64,000 nucleotides of DNA. It comes from CALITV01 sp964415795. GTDB taxonomy: Bacteria > UBP6 > UBA1177 > JAKLFG01. This document shows, in pieces, positions 35,909 to 42,955 of this stretch; position 1 is the stretch's first letter; each line of letters starts with the position of its first letter. The DNA is taken from contig CAYQBN010000010.1 of NCBI GenBank assembly GCA_964415795.1, forward strand, positions 1 to 64,000. Reading direction: 5' to 3'. The translations under genes and the position numbers were made by a program. The notes beneath the pieces were generated by a model, which did not search any database, had not been told where the DNA came from, and was given only the letters and a program-made list of their open reading frames with translations.

Positions 35909-38900
35909 CTACTCCTCATCGAGGAGAAGGAACTTCGCTTTGATATAGTATTCGTCAGATGACGGAAGATTCGCGGTTATCTTACGCAGGATCTCCTTGG
36001 CCCGTTCAGGATCGTCGGTGATGAGCTGACTCGCCTCGGCGAACATCGCCGCCACGGTTTTCTGGAGCTCGGCGAATCCTGCCTTGACATCCATACTGTC
36101 CTTGTTGAAGTAAGCCGCCTTATAGAGCAGTTTTCGCGCCTCCTTGAAATCGCCGTCCTTCGCCTTGGCAAGCGCCCGTTTTACATAAACAGTGATGCGG
36201 AGATTATTAATCTCTTTCGTGACACCGGTCGCCTCAACATCACGGCTCCGTTCGATATCGTATTCCTTTTTGGCAGTTACAGCGCTTTTCTCTATCATCT
36301 TTTTTGCCGTGGCATCAAGACGGGCCAAAAAGTCGCGCTCTATCTGCGTCTTCCGCTTGGTGTACTCCTTCTTCGCTGCGGCCTCTTTCGACCCAGCCTT
36401 CGAAAGTTCCATCTCGAACGCCGCCTGCCGCTGTTTGGCCGCCTTGCCCCACTGGTCACGCTTCTCGATAATGTCCTTCTCGAGTTTCTCGATGGTCGCC
36501 TTGAGACGCGCCTGTTCAGCATCGCGCTCTTTGACGAGGTTCTTCATCTGATTCTCGAGGTCTTTTATCTNNNNNNNNNNNNNNNNNNNNNNNNNNNNNN
36601 NNNNNNNNNNNNNNNTATAGAGGCCTTCGTATTTCGCGTAGAGTGCCTGCCTTTCCTTTTCCTGCTGGATCTCCATCTGCTGGGCCTTCTTGACCGCATC
36701 CTCTTCCAGTTTCTGCATCTTCTTATCGGCCTCGAGACGAATCTGGTCGAGCTTTTTGGCGAGATTCTCGCGCAACTTCTCGGCCTGCTTCGCCGAGTCA
36801 CTCATCTGTTTCTCGAGCGCGGCGAGCTGTTTCTTCTTCTTGTCGAGCTCCTGTTCAAACGCAGCACGACGCTTCTTGGCTTCGGTAGCCCAATCCTCTT
36901 CGCGTTTTTTCTGGCGGCCTTCGATCTCTTTGATCTTTTTCGCTCGTTCCGCCTCTATCGTTTTCTGCATCGAATCGAATTTCTTCTGAAAATCCTTCCG
37001 CTCCTTCGTGATCGCCGCCAGTTGCTTCTCGATGTTCTTCTTCTCTCCCTCCTTTTGCGTCTTGAAGGCATTGGTCTCACCATCGATCTTCTTCTTCGTC
37101 TCTTGGAATGACTTTTCGAGGTCTTTTAGAAGACCAGCGATCTCTTTTTCGACCGGATCGCTCTTGCTCTTGATGAACGATTCTCTGCTTTTTTCAAACG
37201 ACTGAAGGGCCTTGTTCGCCGAAGCCAGTTTCTTCTGGAGGTCCTTGTACTCGTTTTTCTTCTCGTAATTGTTGTATTTTTCCTCGAACTTGCGCATTTC
37301 GGCCTCGACCGTCTCCACATCCTTCTGAAGCCGCTGCGCCTGCTTTTCGAACTCTTTGTCAGCTTCCTCCTCTGCCTTGCGCCGCTTTTCGTCGGCCTCC
37401 TTATCTATCTTTTCGCGTTCCTTATCGGCTTTCTCCTGAATTTTGGAAAGCCGTTTTTCCTGCTTCTCGAGGAACTGATCTATCTCTTGTTGCACCTTTT
37501 CGAGAGCCTTGGAAAGTTCTTCTTCTTTCTTGTCGAAGGAGGAACCTTGCGCATTGAGGTCCTCGAGTTTTTTCTGGGCCTCTTTCTCGACCGCTTCGAT
37601 GTCCTTGCGGTCCTGCGCCTCGTCCTTGCCGATGTTCTTGTCCCGCTCCGCCTGCAATTTGCTCTCGTTCTTGTCGAATTTCTCGATGTCCTTCTCTATC
37701 TCCTTGTTGAGCGCCTCTATCTGTTTCTCCACTTCTTTCGCTTTGGTATCGAGATCGGCGAGCTGTTTTTCGGTCTCCTTTTCAAGCCGCTTCGATTCTT
37801 CTTCCAACTGCTTCGCCGCCGCTTTCTTGTCTCGATCGATCTGTTTCGTAAGATCCTTGTACTTTTTCTCGAGCGCTTTCATATCCTGCTCGATGGCGTC
37901 GCGATACACCTCTTCATAGCCTTTGTCGTTGGCGTATTCCTCTCCTTTTTTCGCTATTTGTTTGTCGAGTTGCTGTATCTTCTTTTCGTATTTGGCATCG
38001 AGGCCGCCCTCAAGGTCCTTGCGCGCCGCGTCAATATCGGCAGCGTTCTTTTCCTCATATTCTTTTTCCTTACGCCGAAATTCCTTTTCATCCGCCTCGA
38101 ACTTACGGGTGATGGTATCCTTCAGTTTTGCAAGCTCCCCGAGCTCATCCTCCAATTTTCGCAATTGATCCTCACGCCATTTTTTGTGATCGGCTATTTC
38201 GCCCTTGAATTCGCGGAATAGTTTCTTAAAGCCGGAAGCGTCATCTTCTCCCTCGCGGAACTTCCAGCGTTCGTTGCTCTCCTTCGTATAGACGATCGCC
38301 TTGTAGCCGGCCGCCCGGATTTTGTCATCCTGTTCGGCAGCACGATCGAGGTTATCGAGCGCCGCGGCCCAGTCTTCCGCCTGCACCGCCTCGCGCGCCT
38401 TGGCGAGCAGCTTCTTCACCTCATTCGCCGCGTCTACAAGTTCCGTCTCGTCGGCCTGTCTGAAGCCCTCGGCCGCCTTGGCAAGATCACCCCCTTGATA
38501 CGCCTTGAATGCGCCGCGCATGACCTCTTTCTTTTCGCTCGTAGAGAGTTTCTTAACCGGTTCGGCGGGCTTCTGAGAAGTCTCTTCGGCAGAAAACTCG
38601 TCTCCGGCCCCTTCGTTCGACGCCCCATCATCCCCTATCTTTGCCACAAGTTTATTAACAGTACCAAGAACGCGCCCTGCGATGTCCTCGGGATCGGAGT
38701 CCTCCTCGACATCAACCGTCCCCTCAGCAACTTTGCGCCCCTTTTTATTGAAAATGGTTACTTCGACCTTATTCTTCGTGTAGGAAAGGAGAACCGCCAG
38801 ATCAAAATCTGTCTGGTCTTTTGCTGCTCTCTCAATGCAGGTAATCTTGCCAGCGCATTTCTTAACTGCCTTTGCAATCTCAGAGGAGGCGTCTTCCATG

Positions 38901-39109
38901 CCAAGCGCGTCGGCGTTCCTGACTTTGCTATAGAGCGTCTTCAGGTTCTCGTCCAAGCCCGCCGCAAACTCCTTGTCTTTGTCTTTCGGCCATGCGGTGG
39001 GAAAAAAGAGGATCGACTTAGCCGCGAGCGGCATCGCAAAAGTAACTACACAAGCCACGAGAACGATGTGAAGCACCTGTTTCAAGGCAGCCCCCTTTTC
39101 AACAACCAT
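35909..39109 (-). CDS. Giant secreted coiled-coil protein (contains a 45-N gap)
   Basis: About 1066 residues including unknown ones. A signal peptide ends near PLAAKS. An alpha/beta domain (about 30-160, with a CAGKITC pair) resembles the short N-terminal domains of deltaproteobacterial TPR/PEGA proteins. A TPR-like helical part (about 195-290) leads into roughly 600 residues of very Glu/Lys/Gln-rich coiled coil (about 300-930), and a C-terminal TPR-like part closes it (DGDFKEARKLLYKAAYF). The annotated ATG at 39109 sits only about 12 bases from the predicted transcription start and has no ribosome site; a TTG at 39085 preceded by AAAAGGGGG is a likelier start. Unknown function; it could span the periplasm as a rod. 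Confidence 0.8.
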   Translation of the reverse strand: MVVEKGAALKQVLHIVLVACVVTFAMPLAAKSILFFPTAWPKDKDKEFAAGLDENLKTLYSKVRNADALGMEDASSEIAKAVKKCAGKITCIERAAKDQTDFDLAVLLSYTKNKVEVTIFNKKGRKVAEGTVDVEEDSDPEDIAGRVLGTVNKLVAKIGDDGASNEGAGDEFSAEETSQKPAEPVKKLSTSEKKEVMRGAFKAYQGGDLAKAAEGFRQADETELVDAANEVKKLLAKAREAVQAEDWAAALDNLDRAAEQDDKIRAAGYKAIVYTKESNERWKFREGEDDASGFKKLFREFKGEIADHKKWREDQLRKLEDELGELAKLKDTITRKFEADEKEFRRKEKEYEEKNAADIDAARKDLEGGLDAKYEKKIQQLDKQIAKKGEEYANDKGYEEVYRDAIEQDMKALEKKYKDLTKQIDRDKKAAAKQLEEESKRLEKETEKQLADLDTKAKEVEKQIEALNKEIEKDIEKFDKNESKLQAERDKNIGKDEAQDRKDIEAVEKEAQKKLEDLNAQGSSFDKKEEELSKALEKVQQEIDQFLEKQEKRLSKIQEKADKEREKIDKEADEKRRKAEEEADKEFEKQAQRLQKDVETVEAEMRKFEEKYNNYEKKNEYKDLQKKLASANKALQSFEKSRESFIKSKSDPVEKEIAGLLKDLEKSFQETKKKIDGETNAFKTQKEGEKKNIEKQLAAITKERKDFQKKFDSMQKTIEAERAKKIKEIEGRQKKREEDWATEAKKRRAAFEQELDKKKKQLAALEKQMSDSAKQAEKLRENLAKKLDQIRLEADKKMQKLEEDAVKKAQQMEIQQEKERQALYAKYEGLYXXXXXXXXXXXXXXXXIKDLENQMKNLVKERDAEQARLKATIEKLEKDIIEKRDQWGKAAKQRQAAFEMELSKAGSKEAAAKKEYTKRKTQIERDFLARLDATAKKMIEKSAVTAKKEYDIERSRDVEATGVTKEINNLRITVYVKRALAKAKDGDFKEARKLLYKAAYFNKDSMDVKAGFAELQKTVAAMFAEASQLITDDPERAKEILRKITANLPSSDEYYIKAKFLLLDEE
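36571..36615. other. Assembly gap, 45 N, inside the coiled-coil gene
   Basis: The reading frame is the same on both sides, so the stated length is compatible with the true one. Repetitive Lys/Glu codons probably caused the break. Confidence 0.99.
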
Positions 39110-39127
39110 AAGCCCTTAGTGGCCTTT

Positions 39128-39156
39128 ACCATATACAGAGGGAGCAAATATGTCAA
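39128..39156 (-). promoter_or_regulatory. Near-consensus promoter for the coiled-coil/lolA operon
   Basis: Minus strand TTGACA (39151-39156), 17 bases, TATGGT (39128-39133). Start is expected near 39121, upstream of the coiled-coil gene and after the CPBP gene's stop. Confidence 0.75.
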
Positions 39157-39167
39157 AAAAATACCGG

Positions 39168-39806
39168 CTAAGCGATACCCGCCATGATGGCAATTAGGCC
39201 CACGAGCACATGAGAAAGAATGATGCCCCAGAGGTTGCGGAAAAAAAGATATATCGTCCCCCAGCAAAGGCCCATGAGAAATGTAAGCGGGACCATGAAC
39301 GGCTTTGTGAAAAAAACATGAAGAGAGGCATAGAGAAACGCCGAAACGACTACCAACACCACGCCATTCCGTACACCCCCCCGTTCCAAGATCGAAAAAA
39401 TGAGCCCTCGATAAAGAAACTCCTGTGCGGGGCAGGAAAGAAAGACATAGAACAGAGGGAACCACAGGCTTCGCGGGAAGTGCGGATGGGTAAGAAGACG
39501 AGGAGCGGCAAGCCACACGATACCCCCGATCACCACCACGGTAACAAGCGCGTTGACGAGGAGCGAACAACCAAGCAATCGTCGCGTGAACCCCATCTCA
39601 AGAAACGAGAGGCCACTCCACCGCCCATACGCCGCTGAGACGATCGCCCAGAAGACGAAAAATGCCATAAAGGCACGGAAGTAAAAGAAAAAAACATCTC
39701 CCCACACTATCTTGATCACTGCCACCGGCAACAGATAAATGAGGATAAGTTCAAGGGCTAAACGACGAAGCGATGAGGACGCTGGAGAAAAAGAGGTGGC
39801 ATTCAT
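39168..39806 (-). CDS. CPBP-family intramembrane metalloprotease
   Basis: 212 residues with about six to seven hydrophobic helices. The conserved family motifs are present: QEFLYRG (the ExxxR motif; the preceding position is Gln where many members have Glu), FLYASLH (FxxxH) and a later LSHVLVG (HxxxG). CPBP proteases act inside the membrane, like Rce1, and in bacteria are often linked to peptide processing or self-immunity. The gene stands alone between two transcription units. Its ATG coincides with the predicted transcription start, and no ribosome site precedes it, suggesting a leaderless message. Confidence 0.85.
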   Translation of the reverse strand: MNATSFSPASSSLRRLALELILIYLLPVAVIKIVWGDVFFFYFRAFMAFFVFWAIVSAAYGRWSGLSFLEMGFTRRLLGCSLLVNALVTVVVIGGIVWLAAPRLLTHPHFPRSLWFPLFYVFLSCPAQEFLYRGLIFSILERGGVRNGVVLVVVSAFLYASLHVFFTKPFMVPLTFLMGLCWGTIYLFFRNLWGIILSHVLVGLIAIMAGIA

Positions 39807-39812
39807 GATTTC

Positions 39813-39840
39813 ATATTATCGGTCTTTTTTTCTATTGCAA
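39813..39840 (-). promoter_or_regulatory. Promoter adjoining the CPBP start codon
   Basis: Minus strand TTGCAA (39835-39840), 16 bases, TAATAT (39813-39818). Six bases separate the -10 from the ATG at 39806, so transcription should begin at or next to the A of the start codon. Confidence 0.6.
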
Positions 39841-39909
39841 CTTTGGGCGCTTCAGAGTAATCTTCGTCTCTATGAGGAAGCGGCATAATCTAGTCTAAGG
39901 GAGAGACCC

Positions 39910-42900
39910 ATGTTGCGCCTATACGCGATCGTTATCGTGATCCTCATTGGATCTTGCGGAAACTCAGTGCGTCCTACAGGCAAAGACGCCGATGTCGGTT
40001 CAAATGATGAACATGCTACAGCTGACGAAATCGTAACCGACGAAGCAACGACCGACGAAGCAACGACCGACGAAGCAACGACCGACGAAGCAACGACCGA
40101 CGAAGNNNNNNNNNNNNNNNNNNNNNNNNNNNNNNNNNNNNNNNNNNNNNNNNNNNNNNNNNNNNNNNNNNNNNNNNNNNNNNNNNNNNNNNNNNNNNNN
40201 NNNNNCCGATCACGACGGATTTCTTTCAGACAACGACCTCTTCCCTGAGGATACAACACCGCCGCTTATTCTCTCAACCGTTCCGGGACAAAACGAAACC
40301 GGCGTTTCTGTCGATATTGTCATCGAGATCGTCTTTTCTGAACCACTGGACACCGAGAGTCTCGCGGGATCGTTCGTTTTACGAAGCGGCGAGAGCGAAA
40401 TGGCACTCTCGATCGACTGGATCTCCGAAGAAAACACCGCCCTGCTGACGCCGCACGATCCGTTGACCTCGGGTGCCTCCTACACCCTGAGGGTGCTCAC
40501 CACCGTGAGTGATCTCGCCGGAAACCACTTGGCCGAAGAATACCTTCTTGGATTTACCGTGTCTCTCTGCGGCAATGGCGTGGTCGAGGCCTATGAAGAA
40601 TGCGACCTTGGAGCATTCAACGATATCTGTTCGACATGCACCGAGACCTGCCTTGTCAAACCAGAGAACTATTGTGGCGACGGTATACTGTGCACCCCCG
40701 AGCAATGCGAAATCGGCCAGGAACTCGCCTGCGCTCTTGTGCTCGGTATTCCCGACGCGCTAGGGACCGCCCCTTGCGCCGACGACTGCAGCGGCTACCG
40801 AACCGACGGCAACTGTACGCGCACGCACCTCTGTCCCCCTAAACCGGAAGGAACACTCTGGAACAGCGTCTCCGATTATCTCCAAACATGGAACGGCACC
40901 ACATGGGTCCCCGCCACCGATACGACGACCGATTACGATCCCGAGTCCAGCACGACCTCTTGCCGCTTTACCTGTCCCGAAGGAGAAGTCTGGAGCGGCG
41001 TTACCTGCGTCACCCAACCGGTCGGTTGCGGAAACGGCACCCTCGACGCTGGAGAGCAATGCGACGACGCCAATACGAACAACGCCGACAGTTGCAAGAA
41101 CGACTGCACCCTCAACATCTGTGGCGACGGAGTAACCGGCGGCCCCGTTCCCGCGCTTCTCTATGACTTCGAAAGCGGCACGATACCCTCTGACGCCGTC
41201 AATGGAAATCCCGGATGGGAAATAACCACCGTCCAGAAGCATGCCGGCGCCTATTCGATCCGATCGAGCGCCATAGGCAACAACGCGAATGCCACCATCA
41301 CCTTCACGGGTCTCAGTGACGGCAACATCTGTTACTGGCGCACAGGCTCATCGGAAACGGGATACGATTTCCTCACCGTCGCGATAGACGGCGTACAGAA
41401 GGAGTCTCTGAGCGGCCTGCAACAGACATGGACGCAAATGTGTTGGAGCGTCACGCCGGGAACGCACACGATCCGTTTCCGCTACACCAAGGACGAGTAT
41501 GTGGCAGAGAACTGGGATCGCTGGTACATAGACGATCTGCGTTTTTCGGCGGGGATCGCCGAAGAATGCGACGACGGGAACGCGATCGATACCGACGCCT
41601 GTAAGAACGACTGCACGAACAATGTCTGCGGCGACGGAGTGGTGCTTGCCGGCATAGAGACCTGCGACACCATCGCCACCGCTTGTTCGACGCTGCTGGG
41701 AGATCCTCAAGCGACCGGCACCGCTCCCTGCAACACCGACTGTACCGGCTACGAACCGGTCGGGAATTGCACCAAGACCTATACCTGCCCGGCAAAACCG
41801 GCGACTGGAACCGTCTGGAACACCGTGTCTAGTTACCCACAGACATGGGACGGCTCCGGATGGACGCCTGCGGCCGACCTAGTCACCGAATACGATCCTA
41901 CCGCGAGCACGACCGAATGCCGGTTCACCTGCGCCTTCAACTACGAATGGGACGGCAGCTCCTGCGTGACGGACGATTTCCTCGCCGAGACCATCGCGCA
42001 GATCAGCAAACAAAGCATGAGTGACACCGTCTACTACCTCGCTTCCGCGACCTGCAACGGCCGCAATAACAACACCACCGGCAGTACCAACGCCCGAACG
42101 CACATAATAGACCGGATGACCGCGATAGGGCTCAACGCCGGTGGAGCGAACGGTTCGTGGGTCCAGAGTTTCAGCAATTATTACTGCAATTACAATTGGG
42201 TCACGGGAAACAATGTCATCGGGTTCCTCGAAGGCAGTCATTCCACCTACAAGAACGAGTATCTCGTCATCGGTGCCCACTACGACCATCTCGGGACAAC
42301 GGGAAGCACCTATTATCCCGGCGCCGACGACAACGCCTCTGGCGTCGCGATGATGCTCGAGATAGCAGCGGCTCTCAAACGGATACAGGCGCACCTCGCC
42401 CGTTCGGTCGTCTTCATCGCCTTCGATGCAGAAGAAGATGGCCTCTGCGGGTCGAAGTACTACACTGCGAACCCTCGTTACCCGTTGAATCAGACTGTCT
42501 ATATGCTCAATCTCGACATGGTCGGCTACCTGCGCAACAATGCGATCGAACTTACCGATTCGTACGGCTCGACATGGGCCGACACGACGCTTTCTACGCT
42601 GGCCGACAAATATGGTCTCGGCGAAACTTTCGAATCATGTGGCTACGATTGTTCAGACCATGCCCCCTTCAGCGACAAAAACATTCCCGATGTCATGGTT
42701 ACGACAGGCCTTGAGGATGTCTATCATCAGACGACCGATACCGCCGACCTCATCAATTACGACGGCATGGTAACGGTAGCATCTTACCTCACCGAGTTTT
42801 CGTACGAGGTCACCGTGCATCTTGACCCATTCTTCGTGCCGCTCTTCCCGCCGATCGAGACGCCGCTTTTCCCAACGGTGCGCGAGTTCCGCGACCACGG

Positions 42901-42931
42901 TGTCCTACCGCCCAATACGCCGCGTGACTAA
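39910..42931 (+). CDS. Multidomain M28 metallopeptidase lipoprotein (contains a 100-N gap)
   Basis: One gene interrupted by the gap at 40106-40205; coding on either side is open, and the nominal frame differs by one base because the gap size is arbitrary. Start ATG 39910 after AAGGGAGAG; the signal ends LIGSC. TDEAT repeats are followed by the gap and then an Ig-like domain of the SbsA type (40230-40560, LSTVPGQNETGVSVD...). Next come DUF4215-type Cys repeats (CGNGVVEAYEECD), two copies of a Cys/Trp module, a jelly-roll-like insert (about 41145-41555) and the M28 peptidase (about 41980-42790). Zinc and catalytic residues are visible: GAHYDHLG, GADDNASG, DAEEDG, LDMVG and YHQTTDT. It is therefore predicted to be an active, surface-anchored aminopeptidase-type enzyme. 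The glycosidase-like lipoprotein follows 24 bases on. Confidence 0.85.
40036..40105 (+). repeat. 15-bp tandem repeat coding for TDEAT
   Basis: Four full copies of accgacgaagcaacg and a ten-base partial copy run straight into the 100-N gap. The real copy number is unknown and is probably why the assembly broke. Confidence 0.95.
40106..40205. other. Assembly gap, 100 N, in the M28 peptidase gene
   Basis: A conventional 100-base placeholder. The frames on the two sides differ by one, so the true length is not 100. Confidence 0.99.
40706..41011 (+). repeat. Cys/Trp module, copy 1
   Basis: A 306-base coding unit with GTAPCADDCSGY, GNCTRTHLC, LWNSVSDYLQTWNGTTW and TSCRFTC landmarks. It is matched feature by feature by the 306-base copy at 41663-41968 in the same gene. 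Confidence 0.85.
41663..41968 (+). repeat. Cys/Trp module, copy 2
   Basis: The same length as copy 1 and the same landmarks: GTAPCNTDCTGY, GNCTKTYTC, VWNTVSSYPQTWDGSGW and TECRFTC. The two copies flank the DUF4215 repeats and the jelly-roll insert. Confidence 0.85.
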
Positions 42932-42955
42932 GGCTTCAGTGAACAGGAGGCTCTC

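Noticed and set aside
36571..36615. A frameshift or split of the coiled-coil gene
   Set aside because: The frame is the same on both sides of the gap, so it is one gene.
39168..39806. CPBP protein as an inactive protease because Gln precedes Glu in QEFLYRG
   Set aside because: Many members of the family have QE at this place, and the other motifs are intact, so loss of activity is not supported.
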